Below the pieces are notes generated by a model that was given only the letters and a program-made list of their open reading frames with translations, did not search any database and had not been told where the DNA came from. Positions 46,701-57,539 of a stretch of DNA of 64,000 bases are shown in pieces. Where the stretch lies: positions 18,042,001 through 18,106,000 of the forward strand of contig JBHGNT010000004.1 in assembly GCA_043228905.1 (NCBI GenBank), given 5' to 3'. The position numbers and the translations under genes were made by a program. Position 1 is the stretch's first letter. Each line of letters begins with the position of its first letter. The stretch comes from Azolla caroliniana (Eukaryota; Polypodiophyta).

Positions 46701-47000
46701 CGAAAACGGGTACCACAAAACACAGGCTGATCACTGCATATTTGTGAAGAAGTTTGATGGAGGAGATTTCGTCATCCTTTTGTTGTACGTGGACAACATG
46801 CTAATTGTCCGACAAGACCATATTAAGAAGGCCTTGAACGGGTCATTCTCGATGAAGGATATGGGTCCGGCAAAGGAAATTCTGGGTAAGCACATTGTTC
46901 GGGACAAAACAAAGAAATTGTTATGGTTGTCACAAGAGAAATATGTGACAAAGGTGCTCCAAAGATTCGGCATGGAAGGCACGAAACCGATGTCGCAAAG
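43706..47000 (+). pseudogene. Copia A copy 3 gag-pol, broken
   Basis: ATG at 43706 starts MEESFGGMFKLTGSNYS, with stops soon after (TAG at about 43760) and again before KLVKLWYQD. The zinc knuckle CFYCRKPGHFQKNC is followed by a stop. The protease has the normal VVDSGASFHL. At 44866-45200 a different LTR fragment replaces about 300 bp of the integrase N-terminal region. Integrase resumes at VHMDVCYMDTKS, RADNGGENRG and NGLAERMNRT. Reverse transcriptase follows from about 46180: GVDFAEIFALVVKM, LDVKTGFLHGDLEEEIYM, LLYVDNMLIV (YVDN instead of YVDD) and FSMKDMGPAKEILGKHI. The copy ends at KPMSQ near 47000, so RNase H and the 3' LTR are lost. Several stops and frame changes make it non-functional. 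Confidence 0.88.
44873..45200 (+). mobile_element. LTR fragment inside copia A copy 3
   Basis: It starts TGTTGGGATATGTCCC. It contains repeated CCGACTATTCGGAA words, an ATT microsatellite (44997-45016), TATATATATAC at about 45082 and GA-rich sequence, like the LTRs of this copia family. It ends without a CA and without a primer-binding site, and the flanks show no target-site duplication, so it probably arrived by recombination. Confidence 0.55.
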
Positions 47001-47261
47001 TTTCGCGCGCGCGCGTTACTTGGGAGGGACCACGGGGACTAGAGAGTACTCAAGGGATAGAGAAGACCCGAGGTTTGCTTTACGACAATAGTACTTCCCA
47101 ACCCCTTCCAGAGCAAGGGCTCGTTGCCCTTTGTTTTGTGAGGACGGTGGCTCTTGTTGATCACGACTCGTCGATCTTTCGAGATCACCGCACGAGCGAA
47201 GTGATCAAATGGGTACAACCAAGATGAGCACACAATGGGGACAATAACATGAACACGCATG
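47001..47261. other. Unassigned segment between copia A and tandem array
   Basis: It begins with a GCGCGCGCGC run (about 47005-47016) at the broken end of the copia copy. The rest has no recognisable coding sequence. CTCGTTGCCCTTTG, ATCACGACTCG and CTTTCGAGATC words suggest a short foreign fragment. Confidence 0.4.
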
Positions 47262-47796
47262 CTCGTACATCTTTATGAGGAGGAGAGGTGCATGGGCATG
47301 CCCGAACGCTCCCTCGTCACAAGACGTCAAACGTACGAGGAAGACACAAAACACACACACAAATGCTCGTACGCTTTTATGAGGAGGAGAGGTGCATGGG
47401 CAAGCCCGAACGCTCCTTCGTCACAAGACGACCGAACAGACAAGGAAGTCACAAAACACATGCACAAATGCTCATACGTCTTTATGAGGAGGAGAGGTGC
47501 ATGGGCACGCCTGAAACGATCCCTCGTCACAAGACGGTTGAACGTACAAGGAAGACACAAACACACACACAAAATGCTCATACGCCTTTATGAGGAGGAG
47601 AGGTGCATGGGCAAGCCCGAACGCTCCCTCATCACGAGACGACCGAACGTACAAGGAAGACACAAACACATGCACAAAATGCTCGTACGCCTTTATGAGG
47701 AGGAGAGGTGCATGGGCAAGCCCGAAACGGTCCCTCGTGACAAGATGGCCAAAGATACAAGGAAGACACAAACACACGCACAAATGCTCGCACGTC
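47262..47796 (+). repeat. 105-bp tandem repeat array, five units
   Basis: Five copies of a 104-106-bp unit start with TTTATGAGGAGGAGAGGTGC at 47272, 47376, 47481, 47587 and 47692. Each continues with CATGGGCAAGCCCGAACGCT, CCCTCGTCACAAGACG, AACGTACAAGGAAGACACAA and an ACACAC tail. A part unit also occurs after the second direct repeat (50509-50561). Because 105 is a multiple of three, long frames run through the array on both strands. Confidence 0.93.
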
Positions 47797-48176
47797 TCCC
47801 CTTTTCAAATCATATCCATAAGCACACACCCCCACTCCCTATTGTCATTTCTCTAAACCCTCTCCTAAAACTCCTTATATAAACCTATCCACCCCTAATG
47901 GTCATTTTAGCACTGATGAGCCCCGTGGTGGGCGAAACTAGTTTGCTCATGACCATATCCCCATGTAATTTCTTTTTCAATCTTAATGATAATTAGTAAT
48001 AGCTTTGCTCTTAATCACTCACTCTCACTCTCTCTCTCTCTCTCTCTTAACATGTTAGTAACATTTGTTTTAGTCCTTTTAATTAATACTTAATGGCTAG
48101 CCCTCTCTCCCTTTCTCATTATATTTTTAGTTATATTTAAGTTTTAATCCCTATAATAATTTAAGTTATCAAGGTT

Positions 48177-48221
<45 letters not shown>

Positions 48222-48290
48222 GCTCTCCAAGCCGTGCACCGGTGATACACCATTCGCACTCCTTGTCGACGATCGTATGATCAACAAAAC
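47797..48290 (+). repeat. Long direct repeat, copy 1 (hammerhead-bearing)
   Basis: This ~494-bp segment is nearly identical to 50033-50508. It starts TCCCCTTTTCAAATCATATCC and ends GTATGATCAACAAAAC. It contains TTATATAAACCTATCC, the hammerhead-like motif, two CT microsatellites (about 48029-48049 and 48181-48219) and CTCTCCAAGCCGTGCACCG. The arrangement resembles LTRs of a short non-autonomous element. Confidence 0.9.
47900..47954 (+). ncRNA. Hammerhead ribozyme-like motif, copy 1
   Basis: The core CTGATGA (47913-47919) is followed by stem II GCCC/GGGC (47920-47923 with 47930-47933, loop CGTGGT), then GAA (47934-47936). Stem III would be a two-pair AC/GT (47937-47938 with 47941-47942). Stem I is AGCA/TGCT (47909-47912 with 47944-47947), continued after a small internal loop by GGTCAT/ATGACC (47900-47905 with 47949-47954). 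The predicted cleavage site is after T47943. All invariant core bases of a type I hammerhead are present. The stem III is extremely short, as in hammerheads of Penelope-like elements and other retroelement-borne versions. Activity is inferred, not shown. Confidence 0.75.
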
Positions 48291-48952
48291 TCATGATCCC
48301 ACATTCTCTATGGAGGCCCATGTATCGGGGATAGGCACCCACGGCGAGATAGCATCGTCAACCACCGAGCCCTCATTTCGTGCCGAGTGCGCCCACAAAT
48401 TGTTGCGTGGCTTTGCAATGGCATCATCGATCAACTTGTCTCTCATATCCTCTCACATAACAAGCTCTCAACACTCTACCTTACTTTTCGCACATCATTA
48501 TGTTGTAAGCATGGGACTACATTCGGTAGCCATGCATTTTCCCATTTCTTATCCCTCTTTCATTGTATATGTTCGGGACTACATTTGGTAGCCGACATTA
48601 TTTTCATTTTGTATCTCAAACCCTAAACTATATCGCCAATCACAATGCTTGTCATCCACATCCCTACATATGCACTCACTTCTTGTTAGATTTTTCATAT
48701 TTTTAACCCTACCCCTACCATTCCCCTACTTTCTTCTATTTTCAACCCTACCCCTCCCCTACTTTCTCCTATTTTTGGCCCTACCCCTAATACTTTCTCC
48801 TAATTTCAGCCCTACCCCTTCCCCTACTTTTTCATATTTTTACTTATACCTCTCTCTTACACTTTTATTAAAAACATAATCTTTAGATTATATTTACCAA
48901 CTACCCCCGTCATCAATTTCCATATATTTTTCTTGGTTGCCCCATATGTTTT

Positions 48953-48996
<44 letters not shown>

Positions 48997-49775
48997 TTCT
49001 TACTTTTATATCCTATTCTCTCTCTCTCTCTCTCTTACCTCTACCCCTCCCTTTACTTTTTATTACCACCCTACCCCTAACCTTAACCCTCCCTAGCTCA
49101 CACCAAGTGTATCAAACGGTTTGGGTGTGCTCAAATAGTTCTTGGTGAACTTTTCACTTCACCCCCACTTTGTCAATTTACCCCCTTACCCCTCCCTTAC
49201 CTTCCTAAATTACGCTCCTACCTTTCTCCCTCAATTTTTCAAAATTACCCCCCTACCCTTCCCCCTTAATTTTTCAAAATTACCTTTCTACCCCTCCTCC
49301 CACTTTTTCTTATTGCCACCCTACCCCTCCCCTAAACCCCCCCATCATTTCTTAAAAACTAAACACCCTACCCCCGCCCCTCTCTCTAAATCTTTTCCTT
49401 TTTTTTTCCTTTCTCACACTTAAGTTATCACTTCTGCCTCTCTTAGTTTTTCCTTTCCTCTCTCAAAATCTTTTCCTATCCTATTTTATCCACCTTTCTA
49501 TTTTTGTTTTTCTACCCTCACCCATGTTTTACTTTTTCTTACCCTACCCCTCCCCATCCTCTTCCTAAATCTATAGCCTCCCCCCTTTTTCTTTTCCTCT
49601 TTCCCCACACTTGTCTCTCTCCCTTACCTCTCTCCTATTTCCTTTCTCTCTCTTACTTTGTCTAGTTTACACATGCATCTCTCTCCTCTCTCTACCCTCT
49701 TTCCCTCTCTTACTTTTTCTCTCGTTTCCCACCCTTGATCCTCGTAGATCTACTCAGTCCCCTTATGTCTACTCA

Positions 49776-49816
<41 letters not shown>

Positions 49817-50032
49817 CCTCTTTCCTTCCTTTCTCATCATCTCACATATTTTCCTTATTCCCCCTCAATCTTAACTCCCCTTTGAATATTTCCCCTCATT
49901 TTACATTTCATATCCTAACTCTCTCTTTTCTCCTTATCTCTCGTTAACATTATAACCTCTTTTCCCTTATACCAGAACCTCCCCCTTGTCACATTAAAGC
50001 TCATAATATCCTTTTCCTTCTTCTCCAAATCT
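48291..50032 (+). repeat. Pyrimidine-rich internal region between direct repeats
   Basis: 1.74 kb with strong C/T bias, including CTACCCCT words and long CT microsatellites (48957-48983, 49018-49034 and 49780-49813). The open frames it contains are low-complexity and not credible genes. A short related unit (TTTTTCAAAATTACC) repeats at about 49230-49285. No primer-binding site was recognised next to copy 1. Confidence 0.7.
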
Positions 50033-50398
50033 TCCCCTTTTCAAATCATATCCATAAGCACACACCCCCACTCCCTATTGTCATTTCTCTCCCTCTTCTA
50101 AAACTCCTTATATAAACCTATCCACCCCTAATGGTCATTTTAGCACTGATGACCCCGTGGTGGGCGAAACTAGTTTGCTCATGACCATATCCCCATGTAA
50201 TTTCTTTTTCAATGTTAATGATAATTAGTAATAGCTTTACTCTTAATCACTCTCTCTCTCTCTCTCTCTTAACATGTTAGTAACATTTGTTTTAGTCCTT
50301 TTAATTAATACTTAATGGCTAGCCCTCTCTCCCTTTCTCATTATATTTTTAGTTATATTTAAGTTTTAATCCCTATAATAATTTAAGTTATCAATGTT

Positions 50399-50439
<41 letters not shown>

Positions 50440-50508
50440 GCTCTCCAAGCCGTGCACCGATGATACACCATTCACACTCCTTGTCGACGATTGTATGATC
50501 AACAAAAC
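50033..50508 (+). repeat. Long direct repeat, copy 2 (hammerhead-bearing)
   Basis: A ~476-bp counterpart of 47797-48290 in the same orientation, differing mainly in microsatellite length and scattered substitutions. It joins a partial 105-bp unit at 50509, so the array sequence flanks the pair on both sides. Confidence 0.9.
50133..50186 (+). ncRNA. Hammerhead-like motif, copy 2, with one-base deletion
   Basis: It matches copy 1 except that the G after CTGATGA (50146-50152) is missing. Stem II becomes CCC/GGG with an unpaired C before GAA (50166-50168). The stem I strands GGTCAT and ATGACC (50181-50186) are intact. The lost closing pair of stem II would be expected to weaken activity. Confidence 0.65.
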
Positions 50509-50561
50509 GCTCCCTCGTCACAAGACGGATGAACGTACAAGGAAGACACAAACACACGCAC
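50509..50561 (+). repeat. Partial 105-bp array unit
   Basis: It reads GCTCCCTCGTCACAAGACGG, then AACGTACAAGGAAGACACAA and ACACACGCAC, as in the array at 47262-47796. It is cut by the copia E LTR at 50562. Confidence 0.85.
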
Positions 50562-50975
50562 TGTTGAGCGGCAAGCTCAACTGGAGCCGGATCGACTGAA
50601 TAAGCCTGAGCCGGCAAGTGAGACGGATCGGTAAACTGTGAGCAACCGAGCCGGCAAGCAACAGAGCCGGTGAGTTGGGGAGCCGGTTAGCCGGATCCAA
50701 TCACTAACCGGAAGCCTAGTATTTGTGTAGACTACTAGGCAATTATAGTCTCGTAGTAAGTGTCAGATGCTCGTGTGAGCATTGAAGTACGCGGTACTTC
50801 TGTCAATCCCACGAGGACTTGTATAAATAATGGTACTGAGCATAGTTGTATGTACAGAGTAATTATATCGTTTTTGAATATAGCTTTTACGTTTTGCTCT
50901 CTCTATCTCTCCCGCATACTCTGTGTATTCACTACTTTCTCTGTTCTCTAACGCTTCCGCAAGTAATCGTTTACA
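50562..50975 (+). mobile_element. 5' LTR of copia E (plus-strand copy)
   Basis: This 414-bp segment starts TGTTGAGCGGCAAGC and ends GTTTACA, followed by TTGTATCAGAGCGCG, a primer-binding site of the tRNA-Met type (50977-50988). A TATA-like TATAAATAA lies at about 50822. It was inserted within a tandem-array unit. Confidence 0.85.
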
Positions 50976-51069
50976 TTGTATCAGAGCGCGAGGGTTAAGA
51001 ACCTCCTCTGCAGCCGACAAACTCTGAAAGCAAACCCTAACAGGTCGTAAAACAGCAGACAGAGAAATG

Positions 51070-51829
51070 ATGGATAGAGGGATGGCTAGCTCGCTCCCTG
51101 TGGAGAAACTTGACAGATCCAACTATGCATCTTGATCGTATAAGATGCACCAGTACCTGATTGGGCATGGCTACTGGAGTTTCGTCGAAGGAGCCAACGA
51201 AATAACACTTGATCCGACACATAAGGACTTCCCAGTGTGGGAACAATCGGCAAGCAGAGTGATGTACTGCTTCACATCCAGTGTCGGAGACCAACTGCTG
51301 AGCCACATCTGAGACGCCAAGACGCTGAAGGAGGCTTGGGGAAACCTGAAGAAGGTTTTCGCCGCGAGCACTACAGCCCGAAAGCTGCATCTTCGACAAG
51401 AGTTGAGCAATGTCCGACAGAAGGACATGTCGGTGGCGGATTACATAGCCCGGATCAAAGAGATCTGTGACTCGCTTGCCTCTCTCAACGTTACCGTAGA
51501 GGAATACGAGATGGTACAGGTCTATCTTGGGGGCCTGGCGTCTAGGTTCAGAGCATTCTGAACGGTACTGTGTACAAGGGAGAATACGCCGTCATTTTTC
51601 GACTTACAATCAATGCTCCTTGTAGAGGAGAACCACGCCGGTGCGTCAACTAGCGCACCCACTGACAGCCGGATACTGTACAAGGAGGCAGATCGGTCCC
51701 GTAGGCGTGGTGGATGAGGCGGGTAGGCACGCAATGGAGGCGGCCGGCAAGAGCAAGAACGAAGGCACAGAGAACGTGCCGACAACAGTTTCGGGACTTC
51801 CACAAGCAGGGGGAGTCATGGTGACACCG
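51070..51829 (+). pseudogene. Copia E gag, plus-strand copy
   Basis: It reads MDRGMASSLPVEKLDRSNYA, a stop, then SYKMHQYLIGHGYWSFVEGA, further stops, LHLRQELSNVRQKDMSVADY and MVQVYLGGLASRFRAF. This is copia gag without the zinc knuckle. It stops at 51829, where the sequence switches directly to the RNase H of an oppositely oriented copy. It is close to the minus-strand gag at 54985-55760. Confidence 0.85.
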
Positions 51830-54577
51830 GACTATTGGCTGCTTTTTGCTGCTCCACGCAACAGTCATGCTACCTAGAGAAAACATGTAACCAAAGGTTG
51901 ATCGGCGATCTGATTCATCACCGGCCCAGTCGGCATTCGTGCAACCGACGAGCTCTTCGGTTAAACCTTGCCGGTAAAATAGTCCCCGGTCCTTGGTGCC
52001 GCTGACATACCGCAATATCTGTTGCGCGCATTTAAGGTGCTCCACAGTTGGCTTCTGCATGAACTGACTTATCATACCGACCGGATAGCTAATGTCGGGT
52101 CGTGTGATAGTCAAGTAAATAAGACTTCCGACATTTTGTCGGAACCGTTGCTTGTTGTAGGCCGGTCCGGAGTTGGGACAAAGCTTCTGGTTCCGGTCCA
52201 AGGGTGTGGATACAGGTCGACATTCTATCATGCCGAACTTGTACAACATATTCAAGAAGTAACGTCGTTGTGAGAGCAATATGCCGTCCAGGGTTCGGAT
52301 CACCTCGATCCCTAGAAAATAATGAAGGTCCCCCAGATCCTTCATTTCAAATATGTCCAATAACTAGGACTTGACGCGGTTGATTTCTAGAACACCCGGT
52401 TCGGTGATGACTAGATCATCAACATACAGCAATATACATACCGGACTAGCTGGGCCTTTCCGGATGAACAATGAAGAGTCAGATTTGGAGGCCACAAACC
52501 CCACCTTACGCAACCAGTGTGTGCTCTTTGCATTCCAAGTTAGAGGGGCTTGCTTTAGGCCGTACAACGACTTCTTAAGCCGGCATACCGCCGATTTGTT
52601 TATCTCCGATTGAAAACCGGGAGGCTGAGTCATGAAGACTTCTTCTTCAAGATCACCTTGAAGAAATGCATTCTTCACATCCATCTGATGAAGATGCCAC
52701 CACCTTGCCGTAGCAACTGCCAGCACCACTCGAACTGTCGTCATCTTCGCTACAGGAGCGAAGGTCTCGTCGTAGTCGATTCTGAGGGTCTGCGCATATC
52801 CCTTCGCCACTAACCGGGCCTTGTACCGGTTAACTGAACCGTCGGCGTTGTACTTTACTTTGTATATCCACTTGCATCCGATCGGTTTACAATGACGAGG
52901 AGGGTCAACCAGGTCCCATGTCTTGTTGACATCAAGTGCTCGCATTTCTTCCTCCATAGCAGCACGCCAATTTGCGTCCTTGGCCGCTTCTGCGTAACTC
53001 TCCAACTCACGCACTTCGGCCACCTTAGTCATGTACGCATAGTGCTGCGCCATGTACTCATTGTACCCATACCGCTTGACAGGATCCTTCTGGCGGTTGG
53101 ACCAGCGTAACTCACCGTTACCCGGTTTGAGGCCCTTCTTAACCAATTCGGTCTTCATTGCCGAAGATCCGCCTTTCTCCTTGCCGGAGTCGGACATACA
53201 TCGATCCGACTCATCGTTGCCGGATTCGAATTCCTACATCTTCTTCTTCCCCTTCTCTTTGTGCGTGAACCGTCTCCTCGGTTCCTTGCGCGGGGACTGC
53301 ACGGCAGAGTCTCCACTACTCATCGGTTCCTCATTAGACTGGTCAGATTGACTCAGTCTCTCGTTCGGCCCACTCAACCGGAACGACTCCGGACTCTCAT
53401 CTTGAGTCCACGCTTCATCATCCTCTATCTGGGCCGGTTCAGGATTACCAGCCTCATCCACCGGCATCGGGTCAGATTCGGATGTCGGAGTCGGTAAGGA
53501 GTACCACAATGCCGATTCATCAAACTCGACATCTCGACTAATTCGGACCTGCTTTGTCCGGGGGTTATAACACTTATAACCCTTTTGCTCTTGAGCATAG
53601 TCGACTAGGATGCATTTTTCCGATTTTGCATCCAGCTTCCTCCGCTTCTCATTCGGTACATGCACAAATGCAATGCTACCGAAGATCTTAAGGTGTCTCA
53701 AATTCGGCTTCCGCCTGAAATACAGCTCGTGAGCTGACACCTTGTCACCGATCTGGTTCTGGATGTAGACAACCGTTCAAACTACCTCCACCTAGTAGAA
53801 TTTGGGCATGCTCTTCTCCTCCAGCATTGCCCTTGCCGCATCGATAAGCGACCGGTCCTTCCTCTCGGCAACACCGTTCTGTTGCGGTGTGTATCTGCAG
53901 CTGAACTCTCGCCGAACTCCCGTTTGCTGCAGATAACTGTTGAATTGGCCGGAAAAGTATTCTTTCCCGCCATTCAACCGAAGGCATTTGATCTTCCTCT
54001 CCGATTCCCGTTCCACCATGCTTTGGAGACTCCGGAAGCACTCGAAAACTTCACTCTTACGCTCAATGAGGTAGATCCATGTGTGCCGCGTATGGTCGTC
54101 GATGAAGTATCGACTCCCACCAAGACTAACACTCTGTGCTGGTCCCCACACATCCAAATGGATTAGGTGGAGCTTGTTATGGCTCTGCTTACGTTTGGTA
54201 GGGAATGGAAGCCGGTGTTGCTTCCCGAGTTGGCAGGCTTCACATACTTGGGCCTTCCGGCCGCTGAATTTCGGCAAACCGAAAACAACTTGTTTCGTTT
54301 GCAGGTCTTGAAGCCTCCGGTAATTGACGTGGCCTATCCACTTGTGCCACAGGTCGATGTCCGATTCGATCTTCTGTCCTTTTGCAAACAGAGCGGTGCC
54401 AACGTCATTGGTGTCGAGGAAAAACATCTTCCCGTCTCTGCGCCCTTGTGCAATAATTTGGCCCTCTTCCTCGATGAAGCACCCGAGGTGCGTAAACCGC
54501 ACCTGTATCCCCTGGTCGACTATCTGTCTGACCGACACTAGGTTCTTCGTGATTGTCGGAACATGTAATACGTTCAT
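51830..54577 (-). pseudogene. Copia E pol, minus-strand copy: integrase, RT, RNase H
   Basis: From right to left: integrase with LWHKWIGHVNYRRLQ...CEACQLGKQH, LIHLDVWGP, CLRLNGGKEYFSG (the catalytic Asp of DNGGEY is Asn) and NGVAERKDRSL (54577-53792). Then LKIFGSIAFVHVPNEKRRKL and an acidic linker (53740-53234); reverse transcriptase WRAAMEEEMRALDVNKTWDL, IDYDETFAPVAKM, LHQMDVKNAFLQGDLEEEVF and ILLYVDDLVI (53197-52364); and FEMKDLGDLHYFLGIEVI, RNase H CTNADWAGDESDRRSTFGY and AWSSKKQPIV (52360-51830). RNase H is cut at 51829 and the 3' LTR is missing. Frameshifts lie near 53.75 and 52.36 kb. Confidence 0.9.
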
Positions 54578-55760
54578 CAGCTTCCCCTTCTATCTGACGT
54601 GGCTCAAAGGGACTTCTCCGACGTGCACGATTGGGTGAGTGTCGTCTCCGGTTTCGACTACTCCTGGTTGATCCGGTTTTTCTAAAAAGGAGAACCACTC
54701 TTTGTGGCTCATCTTGTGGTTCGACGCACCGGAATCAACATACCAGACTTCCTCCGATTTGGAAGTGGTCTTCTTCATCGAGTTCGCCTCGTGCTTCATC
54801 ACCAAGGCTGGCCCGTTACCGTTCTTGGATCCTCCCGATCCCTTCGCGTAGTGCGAGCTTTGCCGGCCATCCTTGCCGGATCCGGATTTGTCCGAATCGA
54901 CTCGTTTTCTCCAGCACTTGCTTTCTCTGTGGCCCTTTTTGCCACAGTACCAACATTCCGTTGCTGACCTGTCTTGCCGTCTTTCGGTGTCGCCATGACT
55001 CACCCTACCTGTGGTGGTCCCGGAACTGTTGTCGACATGTTCTTTGTGCCTTCGTTCTTGCTCTTTTCCGGCCGCCTCCATTGCGTGCAGACCTGCCTCG
55101 TCCACCACACCCATGGGACCAATCTGCCTCCGTGTACAACATCCGGCTGTCAGTGGGTGCGCTAGTTGACGCACCGGCGTGGTTCTCCTCTACAAGGAGC
55201 ATCGATTGTAAGTCGAAAAATGATGGCGTATTCTCCCTTGTACACACTGCCGTTCGGAACGCTCTGAACTTAGATGTCAAGCCCCCAAGATAGACCTGTA
55301 CCATCTCGTCTTCCTCTACGGTAACGTTGATAGAGGCAAGCGAGTCATAGATCTTTTTGATCCAGGCTGTGTAATCCGCCACCGACATTTCCTTCTGTCG
55401 GACATTGCTCAACTCCTGTCAGAGTTGCAGCTTCCGGGTTGTAGTGCTCGCGGCGAAAACCTTCTTCAGGTTCCCCCAAGCCTCCTTCGGCATCTTGGCA
55501 TCTCAGATGTGGCTCAGCAATTGGTCTCCGACACTGGACGCGAAGCAGTACATCACTCTGCTTGCCGATTTTTCCCACACTGGGAAGTCCTTATGTGCCG
55601 CATCAGGTGCTGTTTCGTTGGCTCCTTCGATGAAACTCCAGTAGCCATGCCCAAGCAGGTACTGGTGCATCTTATACGACCAAGATGCATAGTTGGATAT
55701 GCTGAGTTTCTCCACAGGGAGCAAGCTAGCCATCCCTCTATCCATCACTTCTCTGTCTGC
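54578..55760 (-). pseudogene. Copia E gag and protease, minus-strand copy
   Basis: The minus strand starts MMDRGMASLLPVEKLSISNY and continues YKMHQYLLGHGYWSFIEGAN, SVADYTAWIKKIYDSLASIN and LGGLTSKFRAFRTAV. The zinc knuckle CWYCGKKGHRESKC (about 54957-54915) and the protease motif WYVDSGASNHKM (about 54750) follow. Frame changes and stops interrupt it (for example near 55.5 and 55.0 kb). The primer-binding-site complement ATATCAGAGCGCG lies at about 55823-55835, just inside the lost 5' LTR. Confidence 0.85.
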
Positions 55761-55837
55761 TATTTTACGACCTGTCAGGGTTTGCTTTCAGCGTTTGTCG
55801 GTTGCAGAGGAGGTTCTCATCCCTCGCGCTCTGATAT

Positions 55838-57135
55838 GAATCTGATATCTTCCGGTCGGAGGCCCTGGGGTCCTGCCTCAAGTTCACGTATCCTCGTCGT
55901 AATTTCGCGACAATGGCCCAAACCATCGCTTTGCGAATTTCCGCATCGAGCTATGTTGATTGTTGAGACTACTATCATATACAATTACCCAGTCTCCTTC
56001 TTCGATCTTCCGAGGGCGTAGTTGGTGTGTCTTGTCGAACCAGGCTTTGTTACTTAGCCTAGCAACTTCTAACCTCTTCTTTGCCAACTCCAAGTGTTCG
56101 GGTCATCTCTCAAGTTTCCTTATCCTTGTTGCTAGAAGCTCTTCTCGACTCATCTCGTTTCCCACGGCATCGCTACCCATGACGCAATCGTGTCTTCAAT
56201 GGGCATCACTGGCTTTTGTCTGTACATAAGTTTAACTAGCATGAAACCTGTAACTGAGCTATGAGTTGTTCTATCGTCCCACAAGGCATAAGGTAGTAAC
56301 CAAGGCCAATTCCTGACTCGCCCATCACAAGCACTTACAATGGCTTTTACGATGGGCCCGTGCCCGCATTCTATCTTTCCATTCGCCTCCAAGTTATAAG
56401 CGTTCGTGAGAGAGAGCTTCACTCCAAGTCGTTCAAAGAGCTCTATAGCTTCGTGAGTGTTCAACTCTCCTCTGTCAGCCACAATCTTTCCCACACATCC
56501 ATACCGGCAGATGACATCCTCGAGTAAGAATTTACACACCCCCGCCATCGTTTTGTTTGCCAAGGCTCGTCCTTCTACTTGGTTTGTTAGGTCTTCTCTT
56601 GCTAGCACCAAATATTTCATTTGGCCCACTCCCATCGGCATCGAAACCAAATCCTCCATCCATTTGAAGTGTATGGTGAGTGGGTAGGTCGGGTGCAACT
56701 CGTCCCTATGGCGTATGTTGGAGTGTATCTGGCAGCTTTCACACATCCCCACGAAATGAGCGACATCCTTGTACATTCCCGGCCATCAATACTTCTCTTT
56801 TAACTTCTCGAATGTTGCCCACGTTCCTCTATGGCCCGCCCGAGGACTCTCATGGAACTCAGATACCAATGTTGTCTGGTCTTCTTCCCTTATGACCACT
56901 TGTTGTGGCGTCCCCGTCCTTCTCTTCGGGTGCCTCCAGAGGAACCCCCCTCATAGGAAGTACTTGTACGCTTTCTTTCGGACTCTCTGTGCTTCCTCCT
57001 TCGACCATGAACTATCCATTGTCATTGAGCTTAATAACTTGCCAATGTGTAGTCACTCCCCTTCATATTCACTTTCGTTGAAGACGTGGAGCACTCGCAC
57101 ATCTCGATCATCTATGTTGTCTGCCTGGCCGGACT
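55838..57135 (-). pseudogene. Gypsy-B integrase fragment
   Basis: The minus strand reads GHRGTWATFEKLKEKYWWPG and CESCQIHSNIRHRDELHP (zinc-binding region), MEDLVSMPMG (first Asp), CRYGCVGKIVADRGEL (second Asp), and AYNLEANGKIECGHGPIVKA (Glu), then HSSVTGFMLVKLMYRQKPVM. After a frame change it reads WFDKTHQLRPRKIEEGDWVI and FAKRWFGP. It is the same family as 38089-39270 but retains more of the N-terminal side. No LTR was identified; both ends are abrupt, the left one against the copia E primer-binding site. Confidence 0.85.
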
Positions 57136-57539
57136 AGCCTCAACACAAGTGTCTATCCGACACTTCTCCAAAGGGGTAGTAAGGATTGGATGCTAGGTTA
57201 CACGCGTAAGATGATTACCCTAAGCACAAACGGTAAAACAATACAAAGATAAAGATAAACACGCAATAATTACTTTTGTATTACTTCTGTAAAGCCTTTA
57301 CAAATCATCGGATCCGGCAAGGTTACAATCGGTGCGCTTAGGCAACCGGCATCCGAATCGGTCCGGATCCGGATCGGTACAACTGTACCGGATTCGTCCC
57401 TCCGAATAATAATTATACTATTATTTACTTCCTATTATTCGATTCGACTCCGCCTTCCCACTTGTCCTTGCTCTTTTGACCGGTCAACACATGGCACGCT
57501 CGTGGGAAAGTGCCTTGCACTTCGAATCCACTCCCGGCC
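57136..57539 (-). mobile_element. 3' end / LTR region of the large gypsy-A element
   Basis: It lies downstream (left) of the minus-strand coiled-coil ORF. It contains CCGGATCCGG-rich stretches and GGGTAATCATCTTACGCG, whose counterpart occurs in the remnant at 19.8 kb. The 57470-57535 part matches 20100-20170. LTR ends were not defined; the left boundary, against gypsy-B, is near 57136. Confidence 0.5.

Noticed and set aside
47259-47882. 207-codon open frame (and parallel frames on both strands) through the tandem array
   Set aside because: The repeat period of about 105 bp is a multiple of three, so absence of stops in one unit keeps the frame open. The product is a repeat artefact with no domain.
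48649-49947. Several Leu/Ser/Pro-rich frames in the pyrimidine-rich region
   Set aside because: They come from CT microsatellites and CCCCT tracts; the composition alone keeps stops rare.
54631-55293. 220-codon + strand frame
   Set aside because: It lies antisense to the copia E gag/protease, which has clear zinc-knuckle and protease motifs on the other strand.
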